Below are positions 1 through 10,625 of a stretch of 64,000 nt of DNA, piece after piece. The translations under genes were made by a program, and so were the position numbers. The stretch lies in the NCBI RefSeq assembly GCF_023856365.1, contig NW_026042848.1, positions 1-64,000 on the forward strand, written 5' to 3'. The notes below the pieces were generated by a model. That model did not search any database. It saw only the letters and a program-made list of their open reading frames with translations, and was not told the DNA's origin. The stretch comes from Brienomyrus brachyistius (lineage: Eukaryota > Chordata > Actinopteri > Osteoglossiformes > Mormyridae). The first letter of the stretch is position 1. Each line of letters starts with the position of its first letter.

Positions 1-761
1 ATACTAATGAAATACTTATCAGGATGATGATGACGATGATGATGATAATAATAGAAATAATAATGAATTAGTTTAGGGTATTATGCAATTGACATGTACA
101 ATTAAAAAAGAAATTGCACCAGACATTTCCTGTGGCAAAGAAGGGTTGCTTTGTGCCACGTTACTCAAGTCAATTCACTTTATTTTGTATAGTGCATTTT
201 CACAGCCTTACATAGTCTCAAAGCACTTTACTTTGTCCCTGCCCAATTGTCCCAGTGAGCAATATCAAGCCTGAAAAATTATAAAGCCACATTGGCAAGG
301 ATAAACTCAGTCATAGTAAGAAACCTTTGGAGGAACCAGAGTGAAAGGGGGAGCCCATCCTCCACAGGGCAGAAGTCAGGTTAACAAAGTCCTGATCTAT
401 ATGGTTCAATTAGTTAAGTCCGGATGTAAATACAGAATAACTGGCAGCAGGGCACACAGGAAAGACGTCACAGGCAGGAGGGCAGGCAGGATGGTGGCAC
501 AGGCAGGACGTAATGGGCAGGAGGGCGGGCAGGCAGGGCAGCACAGGCAGAAGGGCTGGCGGGTAGCCAGAACTGTTTTGCCACTGCAGTCTGTTTTACA
601 GTTTCATCTGCATTTGTTCCCACAAGGAATAACAACAGCTAATTTATGAACATGCTGCTTTTCAGAAAAGAAGTTTAATTTCTAGGAACATGACCAGTGC
701 AAACATTTAGTGTTGACGGTTCTTTGTAAAATGGATGTTCTGTACTTTTATTGATCTGTCC
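1..761. other. Intergenic, no gene seen
   Basis: The stretch opens with a GAT/AAT simple repeat (about 20-65). A GGCAGG-rich patch lies at about 436-560. A short stretch at about 313-375 resembles a second stretch at about 7826-7890 (shared words: gaaacct, aaagggggagcccatcctcc), so both are copies of one unclassified dispersed repeat. I see no exon or RNA gene. Confidence 0.5.
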
Positions 762-860
762 GTCCATCCATCCATCCATCCATCCATCCATCCATCCATC
801 CATTTTCTAACTACTTCTGATGAAGTTCCGGGTTATGAGGTATCCTGAAGCCCAGGCAAT
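762..860 (-). mobile_element. SINE 3' tail fragment with (CCAT)n
   Basis: A run of CCAT repeats (about 762-803) is followed by 'cattttctaactacttctga'. This reads as the reverse complement of the tail of the V-SINE-like elements at 1545-1690 and 54066-54408, which end in 'tttggaaaatgga' plus GGAT repeats. Only the tail is preserved. Confidence 0.5.
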
Positions 861-882
861 ATGGGACACACACACACACATA

Positions 883-1144
883 GGGTATACCTATCTTTAT
901 GGGGCCCGCTCATTCACTTCTATGGGATAAATGCTAACGCTAACTATGACAAGCTTAACCCCCACCCTGCCCTAACCATAACCATAAGTAACCCAGCAAA
1001 ATACAAGAGGTTTTGCATTTTTAGTTTTTCCATAGCAGTCACAGATTTTTATAAAATAGAGTTTTCCTGGTTTTCGGTTTCGTGGTCCCCATAAGGGAAA
1101 AAAAACAGGTATTTATCACGTTATGGGGTAGGATAGGTATACCC
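883..1144. mobile_element. MITE with 13-bp terminal inverted repeats
   Basis: The element begins GGGTATACCTATC and ends with the exact reverse complement GATAGGTATACCC. It is about 262 bp long with no coding potential. It is inserted beside or within a CA-rich microsatellite on both sides, which hides any target-site duplication. The superfamily is not clear from the termini. Confidence 0.6.
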
Positions 1145-1544
1145 GCTCGCACACACACACACACACACACACACATGCACACAAATGGATAGATCAACAC
1201 AGTTACTATGGATGTCGATCCTGCAATAATGAGACAGAACTATCATACTTAATAGGATCATATCCCTAGTTCTACATATGCATAATTATATTTTAAAAAG
1301 ATCCCACGCACCCAGCACATGAGATGTTTGAACTTCTGCTCTCTGGTAAACGTTACCGCAGTATGCATTGCAGAACAACCAGATTTAATAAGACCTTCTA
1401 CCCCCAAAGCCATCAGAATACTAAATGCTAATGAACATAAGTTTATGTGAAACCCTACTCTCTCTTCCTCTCTGTGCACTTTATTACCACAACTGGTATT
1501 AAGTTTACTTTTTATTTATACAGTATAGTGCAATAATATAATCA

Positions 1545-1690
1545 CGAATGGTGTGTGAGTGTGCCCTGTGATGGGCTGGCCCCCCATCCTGGGTTGTTCC
1601 CTGCCTCGTGCCCATTCCACATTCCGGGATAGGCTCCGGACCACCCGCGACCCAGTAGGATAAGCAGTTTGGAAAATGGATGGATGGATA
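1545..1690 (+). mobile_element. V-SINE-like element, 3' portion
   Basis: The segment runs 'gaatggtgtgtgagtgtgcc' through 'ggataggctccgga' to a TGGATGGA tail. It matches the 3' third of the fuller copy at 54066-54408. The tRNA-derived head is absent, so this is a 5'-truncated insertion. It directly abuts a LINE fragment in the opposite orientation. Confidence 0.7.
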
Positions 1691-1897
1691 TAACTAACAT
1701 AAGACAGACATTACACCTAACAAACAATAAACACGAAATAAAGGAGTGGACACAAAAAAAATGTAATGCAATGACCAGATTTAACACCTGGATTATGTCC
1801 CCCCTTAGTCTCCTTTGCTCGAGGCTAAACAGATTCAGCTCAGCTAACCTCTCCTCATTAGACATTCCTCTAAGACCAGGAATCATTCTCCCAGCTA
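1691..1897 (-). mobile_element. LINE 3' fragment with internal deletion
   Basis: Two blocks match the larger LINE copy to the right: about 1691-1785 matches 4412-4510 (3' UTR), and about 1786-1897 matches 4795-4900 (end of the reverse-transcriptase region, minus-strand residues MIPGLRGMSNEERLAELNLF). About 290 bp present in the larger copy is missing between them. Confidence 0.7.
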
Positions 1898-2681
1898 AGC
1901 AAGCCTGAGTCCGGCTTCCACTCCCCCGATTCCCAGCAATGTTAACTTGGAAGGGCGTGTTCTGTATGCACAACTGAGACAACCCAGGTGGAGCTCAGCT
2001 TATCGGCTGGCAAAATTGCCTTCAGGTATCACCCACCCTAGTGAGAGTCCAAGCTAGGGCTGTTCTCAGAACTCACCCTAAACGAGGTCCTGCTCAAAAG
2101 TTGTAATGACCGCCTGAGGTACCTGTGAGCCTTGCCCATAATGAGTCAGTGGGTGTAGCCGAGCTGACACGCTTTTGGGCGTCCAATTGCTGAGAACTCC
2201 CCTTCGGTTTTGACAAACTGTACGATCGCAAGCAGTGACAGCAGAGCCACAGACAAGCTCAACCAGCAGAGAGCGAATGGTAAGCACCCAACACCCGAAG
2301 GGCTCAACTGATCACATCCAAACGACTTCCTGATGGGATTGTGTACGTAACTGGTTTACTGTTGTTAATAGTGGTTGAACTTCTATGCAAGTCCCCTTGT
2401 TGGGGGAGAGGGAATGAATGAAAGCATAAGGTGAAATAAAACCTAAAATAAATCAAAAAGGTTAAACAGAAATCAAACCAAATGAATTGTGTTTCTTCTT
2501 CAATTGTAAACATAAATTAGTTATGCAACAATAACCTAATTGGATGTTAATGTATTGTGATCAAATTGATTTAGTCCATGAAGTTAATTCCTGCTTTCAG
2601 GCAAGAACCTGTGTGTCCAATTATGCGTGTTGTATCACCGCAGTTGACCACCAGAGACCCAACTCAGATGTTGTTAACCTA
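1898..2681. other. Intergenic, no gene seen
   Basis: This is unique-looking, moderately AT-rich sequence between a LINE fragment and the 46-bp tandem array. Short open frames occur but none shows splice sites or recognisable protein similarity. Confidence 0.4.
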
Positions 2682-3342
2682 CTATGGCGGACCACTAGAG
2701 GTGCAATTTCAATGGAGTGGCACTGCTATGGCTTGCCACTAGAAGCGCAATTTCAAAATGGAGTGGTAGTTCTATGCCTGACCATCAGGGGAGCAATATC
2801 GAAATGGGGTCGTAGTTCTATGCCTGACCACTGGAGGCGCGATTTCGAAATGGAGTGGTAGTTCTATGCCTGACCACTAGAGGCGCAATTTCGAACTGGA
2901 GTGGTAGTTCTATGCCTGACCACTAGGGGCGCAATATCGAAATGGAGTGGTAGTTCTATGCCTGACCACCGGGGGCGCAATATCGAAATGGAGTGGTAGT
3001 TCTATGCCTGACCACTAGAGGCGCGATTTCGAAATGGAGTGTTAGTTCTATGCCTGACCACTAGAGGCGCAATTTCGAAATGGAGTGGTAGTTCTATGCC
3101 TGACCACCGGGGGCGCAATATCGAAATGGAGTGGTAGTTCTATGCCTGACCACCGGGGGCGCAATATCGAAATGGAGTGGTAGTTCTATGCCTGACCACC
3201 GGGGGCGCAATATTGAAATGGAGTGGTAGTTCTATGCCTGACCACCGGGGGCGCAATATCGAAATGGAGTGGTAGTTCTATGCCTGGCCACTGGAGGCGC
3301 AATTTCGAAATGGAGTGGAAGTTCTATGCCTGACCACTAGAG
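2682..3342. repeat. Tandem array, 46-bp unit, about 14 copies
   Basis: The phrase 'tggtagttctatgcctgacc' recurs every 46 bp, followed by a variable middle and 'cgaaatggag'. Two middle types alternate: ACTAGAGGCGCAATTTC and ACCGGGGGCGCAATATC. Outer copies on the left are the most diverged, and the ACCGGGGG type forms a run of four near-identical units on the right, suggesting recent local expansion. The array crosses a short open frame (2544-2861) that is a by-product of the repeat. Confidence 0.9.
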
Positions 3343-4411
3343 GTAACCAAACGGTTGCCGACGCAAGATGAGTGACACACACATTTAATGCATGCGCATG
3401 CCGCTTGCGGCCTTCTTCTGTGCCTTGCACAGTATAAACCCCCTTAAAACAATTACTGAAGCGAGACGGCGCTCGCGTTACGGCGACGGATTTAAATTGT
3501 GAGTGCACTATAATTTGTCGCAAATGGTGCTTAACCACGGTGGGTTTCAAGCACAGGAGACTCCCAATTTCTAAATGACACACTCACAGCGCAAAGTTGT
3601 GTTAAACTTGCTTTGTCTACAGCAGGCACACACATACGAGTATGATCCTGATAGGTAACTAAGCTATCGGTCTTATGTCCAAGCGCAACATAATTTAGGT
3701 TAGAACCTCGTAACAAGTATTCCCGTTTGCTAATAGAGAGATCTCTCCCAGGATATATAGAAACGGAGAAACTCCGAATCGAACCTGGAAACAAAGCGCT
3801 ACATCTGAGAATTTCGTCAGACATATGGTTAAGGGTCACTGCAGTTTAATACGAAAGAACTACAATGAAATAACCGAAAATAAAACAAAATAATATAACT
3901 ACTAATAATAGAAATAAAAATAACTATAATAAGCCCTTATGATCCCGCTTAAATGCCTTCAGATTGCCATGAGTGCGACTTTGGCAACCAGTTCACAGTA
4001 GCGCTTCTTCACTGCACGTTCGGTCATAAAAAATTTAAATTGTGTGCTCAGAATAAGTTTAAACCTTCTGCCTTGTGATTATTAACCAATTGTTATGCCG
4101 AATGGTCGGCTCCTCCAAACTCAATTGCGAAACACTGTGAGTCTGTTAATGTGTGACTTAAATGGAACTCATTAATAACCAGTATCGCGTAATAACCTGG
4201 GTTAGAATAGAAGGCTCATACAACAAGCTGCGTCACCAGGTAATGTAAACGATCGGTAGCGAAGCTCCCCTCACGGCCAACGAGAGAGAGTCTCGCGATA
4301 TTTCAGGCGAATTTGAGGTTTCAGAGCGTAGATCGCACAGGCAGGGATTCTTGTGAGCACTCAATGAACAGAGGCTGAAGTTGTGTAAAAGACATGCATT
4401 TATTCCTATAA
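3343..4411. other. Intergenic, no gene seen
   Basis: Two minus-strand open frames of about 100 codons overlap here, but they have no recognisable domain and no splice context. The stretch is AT-rich toward the right end (3840-3930). It could be an unrecognised old element; nothing firm supports a gene. Confidence 0.35.
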
Positions 4412-5422
4412 CTAACATAAGACAGACATTACACCTAACAAACAATAAACACGAAATAACGGAGTGGACACAAACAATGTAATCATGAAAATGCAATGAC
4501 CAGATTTAAAATGAGTAACCTTAAAAGGGAAAATACTGTTCTGCAATGCAAGCAATTTTGCAAAAAATCTTATCTAGCTCTGATTTAAAAGAACCCAGGG
4601 TTTTAGCTTGTGTTACAATAACAGGAAGACTATTCCATACTCTAACTACACGCTGTGTACAGAAATGCTTCATCAAATTCGTTTTAAAATGTTCTCCAGC
4701 TAATTTCCACTTATGGCCACGAGTTCTGGTATTTAAACTAACATTGAAATAGTCATTTGGCTGAAAAGCATCCAGACCTGTTAGAATCTTAAACACCTGG
4801 ATTATGTCCCCCCTTAGTCTCCTTTGCTCGAGGCTAAACAGATTCAGCTCAGCTAACCTCTCCTCATTAGACATTCCTCTAAGACCAGGAATCATTCTCG
4901 TTGCCCTACGTTGCACCTTTTCCAAGGCAGCAATGTCCTTCTTAAGGTATGGTAACCAAACCCGCACACAATATTCTAGGTGGGGTCTTACCAAGGAATT
5001 ATGTTATCGTAGCATCACTTGCCTTGTCTTAAACTCCACACACCTAGAGATGCAATGTGCCTTCTCGCGTGGTGTTCCTGCAGAGGGAGTCTGTGAGTGC
5101 TGGAGATTGGGGGAGGGGGCAGTGTGGCTATGTCTGCTCTGTGTTCCTCCAGACGAGCAAAGAAGCTGTTTAGCTCCTTTGCTAAAAGGGCGTTGCTGTT
5201 AACAGTGACGGTGTTGTTGCCTTTGAAGTTTGTAATGTGTTGTATTCCCTGCCACACCCACTGTGGGTTGTTGTATGTGAAGTAGACCTCTATTTTCTGT
5301 TTCTCTGCCTGCCTGGCAACCTTGATGCCCCTATTCAGGTTAGCTCTGGCTGCACTCTGTGTTCTTGACTGCGCTGTCTTGTCCTGTAGTATTGTATTGT
5401 TGCTCTTGTGTTTATCTTGCAC
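4412..5422 (-). mobile_element. CR1/L2-like non-LTR retrotransposon fragment
   Basis: Read on the minus strand, 5422-5015 resembles the region before and into the reverse transcriptase (ALLAKELNSFFARLEEH). 4994-4521 encodes the conserved end of a jockey-superfamily reverse-transcriptase ORF (RPHLEYCVRVWLPYLKKDI, then RRATRMIPGLRGMSNEERL) and a C-terminal tail ending at a stop at 4521. The 3' UTR runs to about 4412. The central polymerase palm is missing, so the copy is internally deleted and dead. The family (CR1, L2 or Rex1) cannot be settled by eye. Confidence 0.8.
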
Positions 5423-5746
5423 TTTCTCCCTCTGTTTGTGCTCCTTTCACTCTGTATAGTTCTATCTTGCCCGCACTTGTGTCATCTTGTGTTGTTTCTG
5501 TTTTTCTTCTTTGTCTTGCACCGTGGTCCAGGAGGAACAATGTTTCCTTTCACTGTGTACTGTGTATATTGCTGAAATAACAATAAACCCACTTGACCAC
5601 CTGCCTCGATTCATCCTGAAGAGTTTTCCAATGTTGTTCAAAGGTCTGTTTGTTTCGGGTGAAGGACACGCCCCTGGACGTGCTGGATAAGGGGACCACA
5701 GATCAGTGTCCTCAGTCCTGCTTCTCCCTTCAAAGCTGAGAGGAAG
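5423..5746. other. Spacer upstream of the chemerin-like gene
   Basis: This is pyrimidine-rich sequence. The last ~100 bases before the ATG at 5747 probably contain the promoter and 5' UTR of the chemerin-like gene, but no clear TATA box could be fixed. 'aacaataaa' at about 5578 could equally be an upstream poly(A) signal. Confidence 0.3.
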
Positions 5747-7701
5747 ATGACCCGCCTGCTGGTTCTGGTTTTGGCTTATGGAGCTCTGCTTATCTCCACA
5801 GAGGCCCAGCAAGATTACCACAGTCTCCCTGCACTATCAAGGAACCCGTCAGCACATGAATTTCTATAACATCCAGGGCCGTCCGAAGGTAACTGCTGAG
5901 AAAGTGTTTACAAAAGTGTGAAACTTTCATCATCTGCAAGCTGAACTAATGAGAATCACATTGATTTTGATGTTTTAATTTCAATGCATATGATGCTTAA
6001 TGTCTCTTCACAATGAAAGTGATGGTTGTATATCTCAGCCCTGGTCAATTTTACCTTCTCACAGTTTCTCTCTGAATCTGCTGCAGTCAAGTCTGTGACA
6101 GTTTGCCATTTTTTGGGTGATTATTGTTTGTTATATTGCCTTTAAAACAGTTGTAGGCAATTTTGTATATAACGTGTTTATGTGATTTAGATCAGCAGTG
6201 AATACATTGACATTGAGATTCTCTTGAGAGCAACAAAATGTCCAAAGTCAACTGCAACAGACCATCGGGCTGACTGTATTTTCATGGACAAGAGGGTAAG
6301 TAAAGAGTCACTGTGACTGTGAGCATTGGACATATCAGTTAGCAAATTAATTTAGGTTCATGTTAACTTTTTTGATGCCCTGCGGAGGAAAGTTAGCCAA
6401 CAATAAAGTAACAAATAGATAGGTGGCCTCAAACAGCCAGTTCCATCACCTTATTCTCAAATTTTAGTAGGTTTACAGGCTTAAAGGCTGGATTACCAGG
6501 CAGTTGAAATCAGCCTTAAATGGCAGTGTGGTGTTTTGTGGTGAAAGGGCAATTAAATCTGGTCAGAGCAGGGTAGATGCGCAGTGTGAATTACCCTTTA
6601 AATTTACCTCTTTAAATAGTGAACTACAGGACCACTTAGCTTGATCGGAGGACAGTATTTTAATACAGAGCAGTGTTCAGTTAAACGGGATTTGTTGTTC
6701 ATACTTTTAGATGAACTTGCTTTGTATAATATAGCCTTAAGGTGACCCTGCTTTGGAAGCTCTTTCCTCTAAAATTGTTCTGTGTCATTAAACCCTGCAG
6801 TCCAGCAGCTCTGCCTTAAATCTTTAGATATATCTTTACTACACCTTCTCTCACTGTATTTATTGCCCACCACTCTTTAAATACTGTTTTTGTGTGTCTG
6901 TGTGTTTTTGCAGCCATTCATTAACTGTAGAGTTTGCAGCAGACGGTCTGGTAATAATCTTACACATCCATCAATTGACTGTGTACCAAACAAGAAAGTG
7001 GATGAAGTAAGTGTAGAGAGTCTTAGCATTATGGAAATGTAACAGGTGTGTGAATTGTGTCTAAACATGTGGTTAAACTTTGATTGTGTTTGTACATGCA
7101 AAAATTTGATCAGAGTACTGTTTATTAATGACAAGGTTACTTTTAATCTGAACAACAGTGGCAGCACCAGGGAAAAGCTTGGGGGGGGGGCTCTAGCTCC
7201 TCCTCCAATGACCATAGTACCCCCACAGCACCCCCAAAATATTGGTTTCATTTTTTCTTTAACTATCTGTAAAATCTGTATATTGTGTAAGACATTTTTG
7301 CGGTTTTTATAGCATACTTGTAGTGTATTTTTTCTTCAAAGTACACATAGAGGCTCTGTGAGCTAGACGTTAGAATTTCATATTTTATCATATTTTATCC
7401 ATGCTGTAGCTTATCGTGCTGTGTGCTTCTATACAGCATCTACATAAGCTGAAAAGCTAAAGCACCCGCTCTAAATAATCTCACTCCCCTATAGCACCTG
7501 TAGCATTAAGTCACTGGCGCTGCCACTGCTGAATAAACGACTCCAATCTGACTAAACCGCTTAACTTTTCCTCCCCATGTTACATTTCAGGACAAACGAC
7601 GTAATATTCTGATAAACCTCCTCTCAGATCTAAAACTGCCTTGGCTTCCAAGGACACTAAAGAAGCTGAAGGAGACTGTCTGGGCTGTTTCTGATGGCTG
7701 A
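5747..7701 (+). pseudogene. rarres2-like: Chemerin (rarres2)-like gene, exon 1 frame broken
   Basis: Four exons with GT-AG borders are proposed: 5747-5888, 6191-6295, 6914-7006 and 7591-7701. Exon 1 starts with a signal peptide (MTRLLVLVLAYGALLISTEA) followed by QQDYHSLPA. The part that keeps frame with exon 2 (...GTRQHMNFYNIQGRPK) is shifted +1, and the ATG frame stops at 5867-5869. Exons 2-3 carry five cysteines spaced as in chemerin (KCPK, ADCIF, NCRVC, IDCVP), a secreted cystatin-fold chemoattractant. Exon 4 (ends AVSDG) has no cysteine, so the usual sixth is missing. A deletion of roughly a dozen codons plus frameshift in exon 1, or an assembly error, would explain the frame. Intron 3 holds a hAT MITE. 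Family assignment is moderate; whether the gene is alive is open. Confidence 0.5.
7156..7528. mobile_element. Non-autonomous hAT element (MITE) with 8-bp TSD
   Basis: The termini are CAGTGGCAGCACCAG on the left and CTGGCGCTGCCACTG on the right, a 15-bp inverted repeat with one mismatch. The flanks are ctgaacaa (7148-7155) and ctgaataa (7529-7536), an 8-bp target-site duplication with one difference, as expected for hAT transposition. A run of Gs follows the left end. It lies inside intron 3 of the chemerin-like gene. Confidence 0.75.
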
Positions 7702-9569
7702 TGGTCCTGCAATGTGGACCAGAGGAGGAAACTGGAAGGGAAAATGCTTTGCTTTATATCATGCCCACCCAAAGCCCCCAGTGAGTAAGCCATAGGCGCC
7801 GATAGCATGGAAAAACTCCCAAGAAGGAAGAAACCTTGGGAGGGACCAAACTCAAAGGGGGAGCCCATCCTCCTGGGGCCGGCAAAGTGTAGGTGCAGGA
7901 TCACAAAAAACTTAACGAGAGAATTCGACTGTCCCTCACAAAAACTGTAAAGTTTTAGTGGCTAAATTGCTTTTTCTATGCCTTTTCAAACAGGAGGAGA
8001 TTTGTTTGGCTATATGTAGAAATTTTCTATACAATTTAGACAGCACAGAATCATTAACCTACTTTAATGAATTTATTTATACAACCACATATTTCACACA
8101 TTTTGACATCAGTCATGCAGTGAAGATACAGTCTCTTTATTTCTTGACGCCAACCCTCCCCATTAATCCGGGCTTGGGACCGACACCTAGTTGAGCTGGC
8201 TTGCTCCCTTAAGTGGCTGGGTTAGGCTAAACTATGTACATATTTATAAAGACTACAATAAATTTATAAAGACCTCCCTAAATATGTAGTCTAACAAAAC
8301 GCAGTTTAAAGAAGGTAGCCTACCTGGTAAACAAAGAAATTAAAAGGCCCACAGCATATAATCGGGCTATATTCCAAGCAGTTTTTAAGAACGTAACCTA
8401 CATGGCGAAATTGAATTACTTTCTGGACCAACAAACGCAACCAGGCATGAACATTATGCACCTTCCTAGTCTTGATGTAAGTCGTCCTACAGATGAGGAC
8501 GTTAGGCAGCCTTTAGATCCGACCCATCATGCACTGCAGTTTTTTGCAAATTCCTCAGACGGAAAACCATTAAATACCTCTTCTATTACCTTATATTACC
8601 TTATATTCATGTAATAAATATACAAATATCAATTAGTTGGAAATCAGCCAGACAGACGTAATTACTACAAATGGTTTCCACTGTATTTGTGACTCTGAGT
8701 GCCGCAGGCTTGGATGCAGTGCCGCACCATTTTGTAAGGCATGCACTGGCCAATCATGTAGCACTTCTCTCAGAAATATTAATGAGACATCACCTACCAC
8801 CCTGCAAAAAAGAAATTTGCCGCTTGTCCCCCTGCACATGAGCCAACTTGGCTGCGTCAACCAGCGGAGCTCCGGAGCCTCTGGAGAAACACGCGGCAAA
8901 AAAGGCTCGCATGCGGTCTTCCAAAGTTTGGGAATACTTCAGTCATGACACCTTTTCTGCGCCTCTACTGTAGCTGGCGTTAATGATGCTGTTTCAGCCA
9001 TTTTATATTTTCTGTTTACTTATTCTGTCATGTAAGACTGAGACAAATTATCGTTTACGACAATTCTTACACACTGTAGCCTGACTTGCTGACTTAAGTA
9101 AGTTTAACTATAAGCTACCTTTGCTAGTGTTTGTGAATAACATGTTTCTCTAGTTATGAAATTATTCCATGTTTTAGCATCTGTTTCAACATTAAAGTCA
9201 AATTGGTATACTGAAATATATAAAAACTATTGAACTATTAACTTAAGTCTAACATAGAAAATCCTACTGAATCTCTTAAGATTTTCCTTTTTTGTTAATG
9301 CACTAATGTTTAAGAAGTGTCTTAATAAATTGAATTTCAGATTTGTGTGTGGGTGGGAGTGGGTGAATTGTATTAAATTCATACATTCATTCTTTTGGCT
9401 CAGACATTACTGACCTAAAACAAATTGAGGCATTGGGTAAGTGCTTAAATTAGCTACTAAATGGCAAAAAATATTCTAAATATCACATTTTCCATTCTTC
9501 GGTATAATTTTAACGAATCACCTATGCTGCCAAACATTAACGCATAGATTGTCACAACACTCTATGTTT
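7702..9569. other. Repeat-rich spacer
   Basis: It contains an unclassified dispersed repeat at about 7790-7895 (also partly at 313-375) and a longer one at about 8140-8330 whose inverted copy is at 54445-54640. Around 8880-8950 one frame reads KKARMRSSKVWEYFSHD, faintly like the start of a hAT/BED transposase, too short to call. No cellular gene is seen. Confidence 0.4.
8140..8330 (+). repeat. Dispersed repeat, inverted partner at 54.5 kb
   Basis: The stretch from 'ttcttgacgccaaccctccc' through 'cacttaag-like' sequence to 'gcagtttaaagaaggtagcc' is the reverse complement, with differences, of 54445-54640. The two copies therefore belong to one interspersed family in opposite orientation 46 kb apart. 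No termini or coding content identify the class. Confidence 0.6.
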
Positions 9570-9616
9570 TAGTTCTTCTTTATGTGTATAGGACGGTGTG
9601 ATGGTTCTGGTGGTGG

Positions 9617-9883
9617 GTGTGGCCGACGCTGCTCGCGATGTTTGGCTATGCTGCAGTCCCAGGGACCAAGTTGGAACACATTTCCACCTTCAAGCTTAGG
9701 TGGAAAAACGGCACCGAGACCCAGCAGCAGGACAACTTCACTTGTCCAGACAACCAGCCCTGCTTCATCATTGAAGTAAGCCCTGTGAACAGGAGCGAGA
9801 TGTACTTCTGCAGTGGATGTTATAGCGGAAAGAACATCCCCATCCTCACGTCTGCCGGAGTGCCCCCTCAAGTGGGTGTGTGA
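9617..9883 (+). CDS. Candidate Ig-like exon, family uncertain
   Basis: An open frame contains FKLRWKNGTETQQQ, then FTCPDNQPCFIIEVSPVNRS, then EMYFCSGC. The Trp, the hydrophobic-x-hydrophobic strand and the MYFC with a preceding Ser resemble the C to F strands of an Ig V-like domain, and two NxT/S sites are present. A plausible exon runs from the acceptor 'ctgcag' (about 9653) to the donor CAA/gtgggt (about 9873). Flanking exons were not identified, and the first Ig cysteine and signal peptide are not visible. It may be one exon of an immune receptor gene, a broken copy, or chance. The similarity was judged by eye only. Confidence 0.35.
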   Translation: MWPTLLAMFGYAAVPGTKLEHISTFKLRWKNGTETQQQDNFTCPDNQPCFIIEVSPVNRSEMYFCSGCYSGKNIPILTSAGVPPQVGV

Positions 9884-9928
9884 CTTAACTCGATGGATGA
9901 ATTGGACAGAATGTACTGTTACTAGAGG

Positions 9929-10080
9929 TCGACCGATATGGGTTTTTCAATAGCCGATGCCGATATTTAGGAGTCAGGGTCAGGCGATGGCCGATATATG
10001 CTGCTGATTTTTTTTGGCCGATAATTGGACGTTTTCCCCTCTATTTGCATGGTAAAATATCACACTAATAATAACAAACG
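9929..10080. repeat. hAT-like terminal repeat fragment
   Basis: The words gaccgatatggg, gccgatgccgatat and ggccgatatat recur in a short stretch, as in the subterminal repeats of hAT-type elements that begin with a GTCGACCGAT motif. The opposite end was not found, so this is a fragment at best. Confidence 0.35.
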
Positions 10081-10124
10081 ATACACAAAATTTCTCAATT
10101 TAGCATTTATTGAATACTCAACTT

Positions 10125-10552
10125 GGAAACAATAACACATTTATAAACAATAAAAATAGCAGCATCAGAATCTCTGTTAGTGCACAATATAGCAGCAAAC
10201 TCCTCATGTTTGACGGAAGGAAATTTGTAAACAATACAAAAAGGAATAAGCATGTTATCTTCAGTTGTAATCCCACTTCCAGTCCCTGAGTCTTACTCAC
10301 CACACTCATACTTCACAGCAATCAGACAGCAGTTAATTAACCAGAAGAGAAAAATGCAAAAACACAACAGAACTTGTAAATAATAACAAACTAATAGACA
10401 ATAAAAATAGCAGCATCAGAATCTCTATTAGTGCCAAATATAGCAGCAAACTCCTCATGTCTGACGGAAGGAAAATTTGTAAATACACAAAGGAATGAGC
10501 ACATCTTCAGTTTTAATCCCATTTCCAGTCCCTGAGTCTTCCTCATCCCACA
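10125..10552. repeat. Two tandem copies of a ~250-bp segment
   Basis: The block at about 10125-10302 ('taaaaatagcagcatcagaa' to 'ccagtccctgagtctt') repeats at about 10376-10550 with roughly 10-15 differences. The offset is about 251 bp. It is non-coding and probably internal to a mobile element. Confidence 0.7.
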
Positions 10553-10625
10553 AGCAGGCAAGGCATGTCACCCCGGTTGTGTGACACTTATTTTATATAA
10601 TAAAATATTTTATATAATAAAATAA
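10553..10625. repeat. Single copy of the satellite core motif plus AT palindrome
   Basis: The sequence 'gcaggcaaggcatgtcaccc' then 'ggttgtgtgaca' is the same as the core of the 10-copy satellite at 47.46-49.69 kb. It is followed by an AT palindrome whose arms are acttattttat and ataaaataagt. The shared piece suggests that a common mobile element seeded both places. Confidence 0.65.

Noticed and set aside
8881..8955. BED-finger-like KKARMRSSKVWEYFSHD
   Set aside because: Too short, with no zinc ligands visible nearby and a stop soon after; kept only as a hint of hAT debris.
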